Below are positions 35,187-44,466 of a stretch of DNA of 64,000 nucleotides, piece after piece. Made by a program: the position numbers and the translations under genes. This stretch comes from Stappia sp. TSB10P1A (lineage in GTDB: Bacteria; Pseudomonadota; Alphaproteobacteria; Rhizobiales; Stappiaceae): positions 1 through 64,000 of the forward strand of contig NZ_FYAU01000026.1 of NCBI RefSeq assembly GCF_900185725.1, given 5' to 3'. The notes beneath the pieces are model-generated. The model searched no databases and was not told where the DNA came from. It was given only the letters and a program-made list of their open reading frames with translations. Numbering within the stretch: position 1 is the stretch's first letter; every line of letters starts with the position of its first letter.

Positions 35187-35531
35187 CTATTCCTCCGCCG
35201 CCGGCAGCCGCGCTCCAGCGATCAGCAGCACGCCGTCGCGCACCGTCACCGGATAGGTCGCGACCTGCCCCTCATCGGCGCCCTGCGCCACGCCGCTGGC
35301 AAGGTCGAACACCCAGTTGTGCAAGGGGCAGGTCACGGAGGTGCCATGCACGATGCCCTGGCTGAGCGGTCCGCCCTTGTGCGGGCACCGGTCATTCAGC
35401 GCATAGACCCGGTCGTCCTCAGTGCGGAACACCGCGATGCAGCCCGCCGGCGTCTTCACCACCCGCGCACCGGCACGGGGAATGTCCTCCAGCCGGCCGA
35501 TCTCGATCCACTCCGCCGTCATCGCGGTCAT
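35187..35531 (-). CDS. nirD: Nitrite reductase small subunit NirD
   Basis: 114-residue Rieske-fold protein with both ligand pairs present, CPHKGG and CPLHNW, so it may carry a [2Fe-2S] centre. Some NirD proteins have lost these ligands. It partners NirB in NADH-dependent nitrite reduction to ammonium. It overlaps the nirB stop by 4 bases. Confidence 0.93.
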   Translation of the reverse strand: MTAMTAEWIEIGRLEDIPRAGARVVKTPAGCIAVFRTEDDRVYALNDRCPHKGGPLSQGIVHGTSVTCPLHNWVFDLASGVAQGADEGQVATYPVTVRDGVLLIAGARLPAAEE

Positions 35532-37978
35532 TGCGCGGCCTCCAGTTCAAGGATCGCCAGCGGGTTGAACTCGTGCTTGTCCTTGCCGGAGACGCGCTCC
35601 GACCACGGGTCAACCTGGGCGAACTGCTGCGAGAAGACGAAGCGCTCGTAATAGGCCGCACGGCGGCCCGCATCGTCCATGATCTGCCGGCGGATCTCGT
35701 CGAGGCCGATGCGCTTCGCCCATTTGTAGATCCGTTCCAGGTAGTGGCCCTGCTCGCGATACATCTGCACCAGCGCGGCGATGTGCCGGAGCGCCTCCTC
35801 TGCCGTTGCCACATGGCCGAGAACTTCCGTACCCTTGATGTCGAGCCCGGCCGCGCCGGCGAAATGGATCTCGAAGCCGCTGTCGACGCAGATCACCCCC
35901 ACGTCCTTGCAGGTCGCCTCCGCGCAGTTTCGCGGGCAGCCCGACACGGCCATCTTGACCTTGGCCGGCGTCCACGAGCCCCACATGAACTTCTCGATGG
36001 CGATCCCGAGGCCCGTCGAATCCTGCGTGCCGAACCGGCACCAGTCCGAGCCGACGCAGGTCTTCACGGTGCGCAGCCCCTTGGCATAGGCATGGCCGGA
36101 GACGAAGCCGGCCTTGCCGAGATCCTCCCAGACCGCCGGCAGGTCCTCCTTGCGGATGCCCAGCATGTCGATGCGCTGGCCGCCGGTCACCTTCACGGCC
36201 GGGATATCGAACTTGTCGACGACATCGGCGATCGCCCGCAATTCCTTGGCGGAGGTCATCCCGCCCCACATGCGCGGCACCACCGAATAGGTGCCGTCCT
36301 TCTGGATGTTGGCGTGCACCCGTTCGTTGATGAAGCGCGACTGGTAGTCGTCCGCGTATTCGTCGGGCCAATCGCAAACGAGATAGTAATTGAGCGCCGG
36401 CCGGCACTTGGCGCAGCCGCCGGACGAGCGCCATTCCAGCTCCTGCATCACCGCCGGAATGCTCTTGAGCTCTTTCGCGCGGATCAGCCGCCGCACCTCG
36501 TCATGGCCGAGCGGCGTGCAGCCGCACATCGGCGTGACCGCCTGCGGCGTGAACGCGTCCCCCAGCGTTGCCTGCATCACCTGCTCGACCAGCCCGGTGC
36601 AGGTGCCGCAGGAGGCCGACGCCTTGGTGTGGGCACGCACCTCGTCGAGCGTCGTCAGTCCCTTCTCACGGATCGCGCCGACGATCCGCCCCTTGCACAC
36701 GCCGTTGCAGCCACAGATCTCCGCCTCATCCGGCAAGGCTGCAACGGCCGCCATAGGGTCCAGCGGGGCGCCCCCCTGGAACGACTGGCCGAAGATCAGC
36801 GTCTCGCGCATCTCCGAGATGTCGGTGCGGTTGCGGATATGGTCGAAGAACCAGGGACCATCTGCCGCCTCGCCGTAGAGCACCGCCCCGACGATACGGT
36901 TCTCTTTGAGAACCAGCCGCTTGTAGATGCCCGAGGCTGCATCGCGCAGCACGATCTCCTCGCGGTCCTCGGCATCGGCAAAGTCACCGGCGGAATAGAG
37001 ATTGACGCCGGTCACCTTGAGCTGGGTCGCCGTTTCCAGCGGCCGGAATGCTGCTGTCTCGCCCAGCAGCGTCTTCGCCGCAACGCTCGCCATGGTGTAG
37101 AGCGGCGCAACCAGCCCGTAGCAGACCCGCTGGTGCTCGACACATTCCCCCACCGCCAGGATGTCCGGGTCGGAGGTCAGGGCCTGATCGTCGATGAGGA
37201 TACCGCGCTCAACCTCAAGGCCCGCATCGACCGCGAGCCGCGTCTCGGGACGGATGCCGACGGCCATCACCACCAGATCCGCCGGATAGACCGTGCCGTC
37301 ATCCAGCAGAACCGCCTCGACACTCTCATTTCCGAGGATCGCCTTGGTCTGTGCCTGCGTGTGAACGGTGATGCCGCGCCCCTCCAGTTCCTTGCGCAGC
37401 AGGTGGCCGGCGGCCGGATCGAGCTGACGCTCCATCAGGTGCCCCATCAGGTGCAGGACCACCACCTCCATGCCGCGCGAACGCAGCGCCGCTGCGGCCT
37501 CCAGACCCAGCAGGCCGCCGCCGATCACCACGGCACGGGCTCCGGGCTGCCCTGCAGCCTCGATCATCGCCTCGACATCATCGAGATCGCGAAAGGCGCG
37601 CACGCCCGGCAAGTCGCGCCCGGCGACCGGGATGATGAAAGGCGCCGAACCCGTGGCGATCACCAGCTTGTCGTAAGGCGTTTCGCCGCCTGCGCTCGTG
37701 ACCGTCTTCGCATCCCGGTCGATGCGCGTTACCGCTTCTCCGAAACGGCAGGCGATGCCCTTGCCCGCGTACCAGGCGGCGTCATGGGTGACGATGTCCT
37801 CGTAGGCCTTGTCCCCCGCCAGCACCGGCGACAGCATGATGCGGTTGTAGTTGCCGCGCGGTTCGGCCCCGAACAGCGTGATGTCATAGGCGTCCGGCGC
37901 CGCCTCCAGCAGGGTTTCCAGCAGGCGGCCGGACGCCATGCCGGCACCGATCACGACCAGTTTCTTCTTCGTCGTCAT
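35528..37978 (-). CDS. nirB: NADH-dependent nitrite reductase large subunit NirB
   Basis: 816 residues. An FAD/NAD(P) domain (LVVIGAGMASGRLLE; VVIGGGLLGLEAAAALRSRG) is followed by a BFD-type [2Fe-2S] domain (CGCNGVCKGRIVGAI...CGTCTGLVEQVM) and the siroheme/[4Fe-4S] sulfite-nitrite reductase domain with CVGSDWCRFGTQDS and CPRNCAEATCKDVGVI. All cluster ligands look intact. The ATG at 37978 starts the conserved domain, 4 bases after the upstream ATPase gene. Siroheme supply depends on the cysG-like gene. Confidence 0.95.
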   Translation of the reverse strand: MTTKKKLVVIGAGMASGRLLETLLEAAPDAYDITLFGAEPRGNYNRIMLSPVLAGDKAYEDIVTHDAAWYAGKGIACRFGEAVTRIDRDAKTVTSAGGETPYDKLVIATGSAPFIIPVAGRDLPGVRAFRDLDDVEAMIEAAGQPGARAVVIGGGLLGLEAAAALRSRGMEVVVLHLMGHLMERQLDPAAGHLLRKELEGRGITVHTQAQTKAILGNESVEAVLLDDGTVYPADLVVMAVGIRPETRLAVDAGLEVERGILIDDQALTSDPDILAVGECVEHQRVCYGLVAPLYTMASVAAKTLLGETAAFRPLETATQLKVTGVNLYSAGDFADAEDREEIVLRDAASGIYKRLVLKENRIVGAVLYGEAADGPWFFDHIRNRTDISEMRETLIFGQSFQGGAPLDPMAAVAALPDEAEICGCNGVCKGRIVGAIREKGLTTLDEVRAHTKASASCGTCTGLVEQVMQATLGDAFTPQAVTPMCGCTPLGHDEVRRLIRAKELKSIPAVMQELEWRSSGGCAKCRPALNYYLVCDWPDEYADDYQSRFINERVHANIQKDGTYSVVPRMWGGMTSAKELRAIADVVDKFDIPAVKVTGGQRIDMLGIRKEDLPAVWEDLGKAGFVSGHAYAKGLRTVKTCVGSDWCRFGTQDSTGLGIAIEKFMWGSWTPAKVKMAVSGCPRNCAEATCKDVGVICVDSGFEIHFAGAAGLDIKGTEVLGHVATAEEALRHIAALVQMYREQGHYLERIYKWAKRIGLDEIRRQIMDDAGRRAAYYERFVFSQQFAQVDPWSERVSGKDKHEFNPLAILELEAAQ

Positions 37979-37982
37979 TGTC

Positions 37983-39713
37983 TCACTCCGCGGCTGCAAG
38001 GCGGGCGTCCTTCTGGCGCGCGATGCGCGCCGCCCGACGCTCGGTAATGGCGGCAAGCTGGGCCGCGTCCGGGTTGGCGCCGCCCTCATAGGCCTCGAGA
38101 AACTCCAGCAGCTCCTCGCGATAGGCGTAGTAGTCGGGATGGGAGATCAGCGCCTTGCGCGAGCGCGGCCGCGGCAGGTCCACCTCCATGATGTTGCCGA
38201 TGCGGGCATTCGGCCCGTTCGACATCATCACCACCCGGTCGGCGAGCAGGATCGCCTCGTCCACGTCATGGGTGACGCAGATCGCCGTCACCGCGCTGCG
38301 GGCCCACACATCCATCAGCACGTCCTGCAATTCCCAGCGGGTCAGGCTGTCGAGCATGCCGAAGGGCTCGTCGAGCAGCAGCAGCTTGGGCGACAGGGCG
38401 AAGGCCCGGGCGATGCCCACCCGCTGGCGCATGCCGTTGGACAGCTCCGACGCGCGCTTGTGCATGCTGTCGGCGAGCCCGACGCGGCCGAGATAGTGCT
38501 CGGCGATGTCCCGCCGCTCCTCGCGTGTTGCGCCCGGATGCACCTGGTCGACACCGAGCGCGACGTTCTCGTAGGCCGTCAGCCAGGGCATCAGCGACGG
38601 CGCCTGGAACACGACGGCCCGGTCGGGTCCGGCTTTGGTCACATGGGTGCCGTCCAGCACCACCGCGCCGCCGGAGATCGGGTTGAGGCCGGCGGCCATC
38701 GACAGCACCGTCGACTTGCCGCAGCCCGAATGGCCGATCAGCGTCACGAACTCGCCCTTGCGCATGGTCAGTTCGAAGCCGTCGACCACGGTCAGCGGTC
38801 CCTTCGGCGTCGGATAGACCTTGCGCAACTCGCTGAACTGCAGGAAGCGCTCGTCCGCCTGCCGCACCTCGCCCTGCTCAGCCCGTCCCGCCGGGCGGAG
38901 TTCGGGCAGGCGCAGCACGGCGGCCTCCTCCCCGCCCCGCGCGGCGCCGGCCTCCATCAGATACGCGGTCACCTCCGCCCGCAGCGCGATGAAGGCATCG
39001 TCATGGTTGAGCTCGCTGCGATCGCGCGGCCGCGCGAAGGGCACGGCAAACTCGCGGCCGAGCGTTGCCGGCCGGCCGGGAAGCAGCGGCACGATGCGGT
39101 CCGCCAGCAGGATCGCCTCGTCCACATCATTGGTGATGAGGACGATGGTCTTCTTCTCCTTCTCGCAGATGGCCGCGAACTCGTCCTGCAGCTTCGCCCG
39201 GGTCAGCGCGTCGAGCGCCGACAGGGGCTCATCCAGCAGCAGTACCTCGGGGCGCATGGCCAGCGCCCGCGCCACCGCCACCCGCTGGCGCATGCCGCCG
39301 GACAGTTCCGCCGGCCGCCGGTCGCGGGCATGGGCGAGGCCGACCATGGCGATATAGTCCTCGGCGATCGCCACCCGCTCCGCCTTCGGCAGCTTGCCGA
39401 AGACGCTGTCGACCGCCAGCATCACGTTGCCGAAGACGGTCAGCCACGGCATCAGCGAGTAGGACTGGAAGACGACGCCGCGCTCCGGCCCCGGCCCGTC
39501 GATCTCGCGGCCCTTGTAGATCCCCCCGCCGCTGTCGGCCTCGATAAGCCCCGCCAGCAGCGAAATCAGGGTCGTCTTGCCGGTGCCGGAATAGCCGACA
39601 ATGGCGATGAACTCGCCCTCGGCGACCTTCAGGTCGATATCGGCAAGCACCTCGGTGCGCGCATGGCCCTCGCCATAGCCCTTCGACAGCTTGGAGATTT
39701 CCAGGATCGTCAT
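37983..39713 (-). CDS. Nitrate ABC transporter ATPase, two fused nucleotide-binding domains
   Basis: 576 residues holding two complete ABC ATPases in tandem. Domain 1 (about 1-260) has Walker [12 protein letters not shown], signature [15 protein letters not shown] and Walker [13 protein letters not shown]. Domain 2 (about 310-550) has [26 protein letters not shown] and [12 protein letters not shown]. Cyanobacterial NrtC is instead one ATPase fused to a binding-protein-like domain, with NrtD separate. Here one polypeptide supplies both ATPase sites for the NrtB dimer. It starts 4 bases after nrtB and ends 4 bases before nirB. Confidence 0.88.
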   Translation of the reverse strand: MTILEISKLSKGYGEGHARTEVLADIDLKVAEGEFIAIVGYSGTGKTTLISLLAGLIEADSGGGIYKGREIDGPGPERGVVFQSYSLMPWLTVFGNVMLAVDSVFGKLPKAERVAIAEDYIAMVGLAHARDRRPAELSGGMRQRVAVARALAMRPEVLLLDEPLSALDALTRAKLQDEFAAICEKEKKTIVLITNDVDEAILLADRIVPLLPGRPATLGREFAVPFARPRDRSELNHDDAFIALRAEVTAYLMEAGAARGGEEAAVLRLPELRPAGRAEQGEVRQADERFLQFSELRKVYPTPKGPLTVVDGFELTMRKGEFVTLIGHSGCGKSTVLSMAAGLNPISGGAVVLDGTHVTKAGPDRAVVFQAPSLMPWLTAYENVALGVDQVHPGATREERRDIAEHYLGRVGLADSMHKRASELSNGMRQRVGIARAFALSPKLLLLDEPFGMLDSLTRWELQDVLMDVWARSAVTAICVTHDVDEAILLADRVVMMSNGPNARIGNIMEVDLPRPRSRKALISHPDYYAYREELLEFLEAYEGGANPDAAQLAAITERRAARIARQKDARLAAAE

Positions 39714-39717
39714 CGCC

Positions 39718-40797
39718 TTACCTCGTCGCGGAGAAGGTGAAGGCGCGCTGCAGCGCATACATCACCCGGTCGAGGGCAAAGCCGATCAAGCCGATGGTGA
39801 GAACCGCGACCATGATGCGGGCGAGCGACTGCGAGGAACCGTTCTGGAACTCGTCCCAGACGAACTTTCCGAGCCCCGGGTTCTGCGCCAGCATCTCGGC
39901 GGCGATCAGCACCATCCAGCCGACGCCGAGCGACAGGCGCAGGCCGGTGAAGATCAGCGGCAGCGCCGAGGGCATGACCAGCTTCACCACCGTCTTGCGG
40001 GTGGAGAGCTGCAGCACCCGGCCGACATTCATCAGGTCCTTGTCGACCGAGGCGACGCCCAGCGCCGTGTTGATCAGCGTTGGCCACATCGAGCACAGCG
40101 TCACGGTGACCGCCGAGATCAGCAGCGATTTTGGCAGCCAGTCGGCCGGGTCCGCATAGAGTGCCGAGACGATCATCGTGACGATGGGCAGCCAGGCGAG
40201 CGGCGACACCGGCTTGAAGATCTGGATCAGGGGATTGATCGCGCCATTGAAGGAGCGCGACAGGCCCGAGGCGATGCCGAGCGGCACGGCGATCAGCGTC
40301 GCTATGCCGAAGCCCAGCCCCACCGTCACCAGCGAGGTGACGATCTGGTCGAGATAGGTCGGCTTGCCCGTATAGCTGCGCCACTTCACCTGGTCGTGCC
40401 GGCCGGCCGCCTCCAGCTTGGCGTTGCGCTCGTCCTGACGAGCAAAGAAGTCCGCGGCCTTTTCCCGTTCGCGCAGATGGTCCTGCCACAGGTTGCCGGC
40501 CTGCTCCCAGACCTCCGCCGGCCCGGGCACGGCACCGAGCGAGGTCTGCACCTTTGGCGCCAATACCGCCCAGGCGACCAGAAAGACGGCGATGCCGACC
40601 AGCGGAATGACCAGCAATCGCTTGAGCTCTCCGAGCTGCTCGCGCGGATCCTCGCCGAGCGCCAGTCGGCCCAGCGGCACCAGCCAGGAGAGACCGAGGG
40701 CGTCGAGCCATCCGGCCGCCCGCGACAGGGCGGAAAGAAGCAAGCTGCGGCGGGAGGCGCCAGCCGCATCCGGTGCGGTGGTTTCGGCATGTGCCAT
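39718..40797 (-). CDS. nrtB: Nitrate ABC transporter permease NrtB
   Basis: 359-residue permease. A long N-terminal cytoplasmic part and first span ([19 protein letters not shown]) precede a BPD-transporter domain with [30 protein letters not shown] and the coupling segment [29 protein letters not shown]. The NrtB/cyanate-type sequence and its neighbours (nrtA, nirB, nasA) support nitrate as substrate. A GC-rich hairpin lies in the 79-base gap from nrtA. Confidence 0.9.
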   Translation of the reverse strand: MAHAETTAPDAAGASRRSLLLSALSRAAGWLDALGLSWLVPLGRLALGEDPREQLGELKRLLVIPLVGIAVFLVAWAVLAPKVQTSLGAVPGPAEVWEQAGNLWQDHLREREKAADFFARQDERNAKLEAAGRHDQVKWRSYTGKPTYLDQIVTSLVTVGLGFGIATLIAVPLGIASGLSRSFNGAINPLIQIFKPVSPLAWLPIVTMIVSALYADPADWLPKSLLISAVTVTLCSMWPTLINTALGVASVDKDLMNVGRVLQLSTRKTVVKLVMPSALPLIFTGLRLSLGVGWMVLIAAEMLAQNPGLGKFVWDEFQNGSSQSLARIMVAVLTIGLIGFALDRVMYALQRAFTFSATR

Positions 40798-40833
40798 GGA
40801 AACTGTTCCTCTTGTCCTTCGCGGGCGAAAGCA

Positions 40834-40865
40834 CCCGGCCGGCCGGCAGCGGCCCGCCGGCCGGG
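40834..40865 (-). promoter_or_regulatory. Intra-operon hairpin between nrtA and nrtB
   Basis: CCCGGCCGGC (40834-40843) and GCCGGCCGGG (40856-40865) pair over 10 perfect GC base pairs around a 12-base loop, with no U run. It probably stabilises the 3' end of the nrtA message or limits read-through to nrtB. Confidence 0.5.
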
Positions 40866-40876
40866 CGCACGCGGCC

Positions 40877-42268
40877 TCAGCCGCCGATCACCTCGTTGCC
40901 TTCGACCGTCTGCCCGCTCTTCAGGCCGATCGGCAGGCTGTCGATGTAGGCGTTTGGGGCGCGGCCGTCGTAGGGAATGCCGTCGATGATGTCGGCGGCC
41001 GGGGTCGGTGCCCGGTAACCGTCGCTGTCGAAGGGGAAGTCGGCTTCCGCGGCCAGCCCCTCGTCGACCAGCAGGCGCGCGGCCTTGAGGTAAATCTCCG
41101 GCAGGTAGACCTGCTTCGCCACCTCCGCATACCACTCGTCCGGCTTGTGTTCGGCGATCTGGCCCCAGCGGCGCATCTGGGTCAGGTACCAGACCGCATC
41201 CGAATAGAAGGGATAGGTCGCGTGGTGGCGGAAGAAGACGTTGAAGTCCGGCACCTCGCGGATGTCGCCCTTCTCGTATTCGAATGTGCCGGTCATCGAG
41301 TTGGCGATCACTTCCTGGTCGGCGCCGACATATTCGGGCCGCGACAGGATCTCGACCGCCTCCATGCGATTGGCGTTGTCGTTCTCGTCCAGCCACATGG
41401 CAGCGCGGATCAGCGCCTTGGTCAGCGCCAGGACGGTGTTTGGATTCTCGTCGACGAAGGCCTTGGTCAGGCCGAACACCTTCTCCGGATTGTTCTTCCA
41501 GATCTCGTAATCGGTGATCACCGGCACGCCGATGCCCTTGAACACCGCCTGCTGGTTCCACGGCTCGCCGACGCAGTAGCCGTTGATCGTGCCGGCCTCG
41601 AGCGTTGCCGGCATCTGCGGCGGCGGCGTCACCGACAGCAGCGCCTCGGCCTTGATCTGCCCGGAAATGTCGGAGGTGGAGTAGAAGCCGGGATGAATGC
41701 CGCCGGAGGCGAGCCAGTAGCGCAGTTCGTAATTGTGGGTCGAGACCGGGAAGACCATGCCCATGTTGAACGGGCGTCCTTGTGCGCGGAAAGCATCGAC
41801 GACCGGCTTCAGCGCGCTTGCCGGGATCGGGTGCACCGGCTTGCCGTCGGCCTGCATCTCCAGATGCGGCTTCATCATCTGCCACACCTCGTTGGAAACG
41901 GTGATGCCGTTGCCGTTGAGGTCCATCGAGAAGGGCGTGACGATATGCGCCTCAGTGCCGAAACCGATGGTCGCCGCCAGCGGCTGGCCCGCCAGCATAT
42001 GGGCGCCGTCGAGCTCGCCGGTGATGACCCGGTCGAGGAGAACCTTCCAGTTCGCCTGCGGCTCCAGGGTGACGAACAGCCCCTCGTCCTCGAAGAACCC
42101 CTTCTCATAGGCGATCGCCAGGGGGGCCATGTCGGTCAGCTTGATGAAGCCGAATTTCAGCTCGTCCTTCTCGACCATCAGCATGTCGGCCTGTGCGCTC
42201 GCCGGCAGGATCGCGGCGAACGCCAGAAGGCCGATGGCCGCGCGGCGGACAGGGTGCGGGATCTGCAT
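40877..42268 (-). CDS. nrtA: Nitrate ABC transporter substrate-binding protein NrtA
   Basis: 463 residues with a Sec-type leader ([21 protein letters not shown]) and the NrtA/NasF fold ([85 protein letters not shown]). It binds nitrate or nitrite in the periplasm. The ATG at 42268 has GAGAAGAGA upstream. A 359-base gap separates it from nasS and carries a sigma-54 promoter and NasT-type leader. The downstream genes nrtB to cysG form one operon. Confidence 0.93.
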   Translation of the reverse strand: MQIPHPVRRAAIGLLAFAAILPASAQADMLMVEKDELKFGFIKLTDMAPLAIAYEKGFFEDEGLFVTLEPQANWKVLLDRVITGELDGAHMLAGQPLAATIGFGTEAHIVTPFSMDLNGNGITVSNEVWQMMKPHLEMQADGKPVHPIPASALKPVVDAFRAQGRPFNMGMVFPVSTHNYELRYWLASGGIHPGFYSTSDISGQIKAEALLSVTPPPQMPATLEAGTINGYCVGEPWNQQAVFKGIGVPVITDYEIWKNNPEKVFGLTKAFVDENPNTVLALTKALIRAAMWLDENDNANRMEAVEILSRPEYVGADQEVIANSMTGTFEYEKGDIREVPDFNVFFRHHATYPFYSDAVWYLTQMRRWGQIAEHKPDEWYAEVAKQVYLPEIYLKAARLLVDEGLAAEADFPFDSDGYRAPTPAADIIDGIPYDGRAPNAYIDSLPIGLKSGQTVEGNEVIGG

Positions 42269-42323
42269 CACGTCTCTTCTCCCTCTGCTCGGGCCGTCCC
42301 TCTGAGATCGGCCTCGGGCCAAC

Positions 42324-42382
42324 AAAAAAGCCGCCGTCGAGACGCAAGGCGCGGGAGGGCGCTGGCTGGTCTCAACGGCGGC
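42324..42382 (-). terminator. Leader terminator (attenuator) upstream of nrtA
   Basis: On the minus strand a 14-bp stem (GCCGCCGTTGAGAC at 42382-42369 with GTCTCGACGGCGGC at 42343-42330, one G-U pair) encloses a 25-base loop and is followed by six Us (42329-42324). It lies 56 bases before the nrtA ATG, inside the transcript, so it must be read through for operon expression. Confidence 0.85.
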
Positions 42383-42391
42383 TTTGCCGGA

Positions 42392-42435
42392 ACGCCCGTC
42401 CTTGGGCGTGCTATGTCGTGGCCATCTTTGGCACG
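42392..42435 (-). ncRNA. Tandem hexaloop hairpins, ANTAR (NasT) RNA target in the nrtA leader
   Basis: Hairpin 1 (42435-42417) has stem CGTGCC/GGCCACG, with one bulged C, and loop AAAGAT. Hairpin 2 (42409-42392) has perfect stem ACGCCC/GGGCGT and loop AAGGAC. Both loops are six bases with A at position 1 and G at position 4, the pattern required by ANTAR proteins. A 7-base linker separates them and the terminator follows 9 bases later. NasT binding should favour read-through. Confidence 0.85.
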
Positions 42436-42445
42436 TTGTTTCCCT

Positions 42446-42462
42446 TGCAGGAGGCGTGCCAG
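42446..42462 (-). promoter_or_regulatory. Sigma-54 promoter of the nrtA operon
   Basis: On the minus strand CTGGCACG-CCTC-CTGCA matches the -24/-12 consensus (TGGCAC-N5-TTGCA) with one mismatch at -12 and the required 10-base GG-to-GC spacing. The predicted start is about 12 bases downstream, at the 5' foot of the first ANTAR hairpin, which makes the leader self-consistent. Confidence 0.8.
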
Positions 42463-42567
42463 TTGCGGATTTCCCGACAGTAAATTGATTTCACAGAGAG
42501 AATCGCAACACCTGAAAACCGGGCAGATCCACAGGCGCCGAAAGCCCGGGCACTTCGCACAGGCAGG

Positions 42568-42584
42568 TGACCAATCCTTGTGCA
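42568..42584 (-). promoter_or_regulatory. NtrC-like enhancer site
   Basis: TGCACAAGGATTGGTCA on the minus strand resembles the TGCAC...TTGGTGCA NtrC site, with an imperfect right arm. It is about 110-120 bases upstream of the sigma-54 promoter, a usual enhancer distance. It supports nitrogen control in addition to nitrate control. Confidence 0.45.
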
Positions 42585-42627
42585 GCGCAACAAGAAACAG
42601 CAGCGCGAACACGAAGGGAAAAAGGCC

Positions 42628-43776
42628 TCAGGCGCGGACCGGGAAGGCTGCCGCATAGTCGGCAACCGCATCGGGATCGAAGCCCACGCCATCAAAGAAG
42701 GTGAGGCTCGCGGCTTCGGCCCGCACGCCCGTTGCGGCCTCCAGCAGATCGGGGCGATAGGTCGCCCGCACCACCGCCTCGCGCTCGGCACTGTGCGTTA
42801 CCTGTCCCCAGCGGAGCATCTGGCTGTAGAACCACAACGCATGGGCGGGCTGCGGGCTGAGCGCGGCCTGCCCCGCAAAGGACAGGAAATCCGGGCGTGA
42901 AAGCGGCTCGTCCCGCGACAGCAGCAGTTCGCCCGACAGTGCCGGACGGCAATACTCCGCCGGACAGTCGAGATAGTCCGGTCCGGACAGCAGTTCCGCC
43001 AACTCGCGATGGTTCTGCGGGTCGGCGCACCAGGTCGCCGCTCCCGCCAGTGCCCGGATCAGTGCCGCCAGCAGGTCGGAATTCGACGCGGCCCATTTGC
43101 GCGTCACGCCCAGCACCTTCTCCGGGCTTTTCGGCCAGATCGCCGCCTTGGTGGTGACGATGCGGCCTGTGCCGGCAAGGACGGCCGCCGTGTTCCAAGG
43201 TTCGCCGACGCAATAGCCGTCGAGCCGATCGGCCGCCAGTGCGTCCGCCATCAGCGGCGGCGGCAGCACGGTGATCTCCACATCCCTGTCCGGATCGATG
43301 CCGGCGGCCGCAAGCCAGTAGCGCAATTCGTAGGCATGTCCTGAGAACGGGTGCACGACGCCGAAGCGCAGCGGGGCGCTCCCGCCGGATGCGGAGATCA
43401 CCCCCTTGAGCGCCCGTGCTGTTCCGGCCGGATCGCCGTCGCGAGGCGCGCCGTGGTCGCACATGCGCTGCCAGAGGATGTTGGACACCGTGATGGCATT
43501 GCCGCCGAGCCCCAGCGTCATCGGCACCAGCATCGGCACGGCGAGCGAGGTGATTTCCAGGGACGCGGCAATGGGCATCGGCGCCAGCATATGGGCAACG
43601 TCGAAATGGCCGATGGCGATGCGGTCGCGGATATTGGCCCAGGAGGTCTCGCGCACCAGCTTCAGGGTCACTCCCTCGCGCGCGGCAAAGCCCCGCTCCG
43701 CCGCCGTCACCAGCAGCGCACTGTCGAGAAGCGGGATGAAGCCCGCAATCACCGTGTCGCCGTCCGCTCGCCTCAT
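42628..43776 (-). CDS. nasS: Nitrate/nitrite sensor NasS (NrtA-like, cytosolic)
   Basis: 382 residues of NrtA-like fold ([88 protein letters not shown]) but without a signal peptide, which separates NasS from the periplasmic NrtA. NasS holds NasT inactive until nitrate or nitrite binds. It overlaps the nasT stop by 4 bases, consistent with stoichiometric production. Confidence 0.92.
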   Translation of the reverse strand: MRRADGDTVIAGFIPLLDSALLVTAAERGFAAREGVTLKLVRETSWANIRDRIAIGHFDVAHMLAPMPIAASLEITSLAVPMLVPMTLGLGGNAITVSNILWQRMCDHGAPRDGDPAGTARALKGVISASGGSAPLRFGVVHPFSGHAYELRYWLAAAGIDPDRDVEITVLPPPLMADALAADRLDGYCVGEPWNTAAVLAGTGRIVTTKAAIWPKSPEKVLGVTRKWAASNSDLLAALIRALAGAATWCADPQNHRELAELLSGPDYLDCPAEYCRPALSGELLLSRDEPLSRPDFLSFAGQAALSPQPAHALWFYSQMLRWGQVTHSAEREAVVRATYRPDLLEAATGVRAEAASLTFFDGVGFDPDAVADYAAAFPVRA

Positions 43777-44372
43777 GCCTCGTCCCGTTTCTCCAGCAGC
43801 CCTGCGGAGATCACGAGGCCTTCCGCCACCTCGATGATCCTGCGGCCCTGGTTCATCGCCGTCTTGCGCAGCAGCCGATAGGCCTCGTCCTCGCCGATGC
43901 CGCGGTTGCGCATCAGGATGCCCTTGGCCCGTTCGATGGTCTTGCGCTCGGCCAGTTCGTTGCGCGCCGCCTCCAGTTCCTGCGACAGCCGGTTGAACGC
44001 ATTGAAGCGGCTGATCGCCATGTCGAGGATCGGCTTGACCCGCTCGCGCTTCAGCCCGTCCACCACATAGGCGGAGACGCCCGCGTCCACCGCCGCCTCG
44101 ATGGCGCCGGCCTCGGAGCGGTCGACGAACATGGCGATAGGCCGGCGGACCGCGCGCGAGACCTGAAAAATATGCTCGAGCTGGTCGCGATTGGGGTTTT
44201 CCAGGTCGATGACGATCACATCCGGATCGATCTCGGTAATCTTCCGCACCAGGCCGTCCATGCCGTCGACAACGATCACCCGCTCATGCCCGGCATCGCG
44301 CAATCCCTGCTCGATGATGGACGAGCGGATCCGGTTCGTATCGATCACGAGAATGGCGAGCTGCTCACGCAT
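43773..44372 (-). CDS. nasT: ANTAR-domain antiterminator NasT
   Basis: 199 residues. A receiver-like domain (LAILVIDTNRIRSSIIEQGLRDAG, VIVIDLENPNRDQ) is followed by a coiled linker and the C-terminal ANTAR RNA-binding domain (ERKTIERAKGILMRNRGIGEDEAYRLLRKTAMNQGRRIIEVAEGLV). It binds tandem hexaloop RNA hairpins and prevents leader termination; such hairpins are visible before nrtA. The ATG at 44372 is preferred over a GTG at 44378; neither has a strong ribosome site. First gene of the nasT-nasS unit. Confidence 0.93.
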   Translation of the reverse strand: MREQLAILVIDTNRIRSSIIEQGLRDAGHERVIVVDGMDGLVRKITEIDPDVIVIDLENPNRDQLEHIFQVSRAVRRPIAMFVDRSEAGAIEAAVDAGVSAYVVDGLKRERVKPILDMAISRFNAFNRLSQELEAARNELAERKTIERAKGILMRNRGIGEDEAYRLLRKTAMNQGRRIIEVAEGLVISAGLLEKRDEA

Positions 44373-44466
44373 GCCCACATAATGCGCATGCCGTAAAATT
44401 GTTCAATCGAACTTTGCTGCAACGCAGCGCGAGTGGTGGAAAAATCTCCAGCGACAGGCTGGCCGC

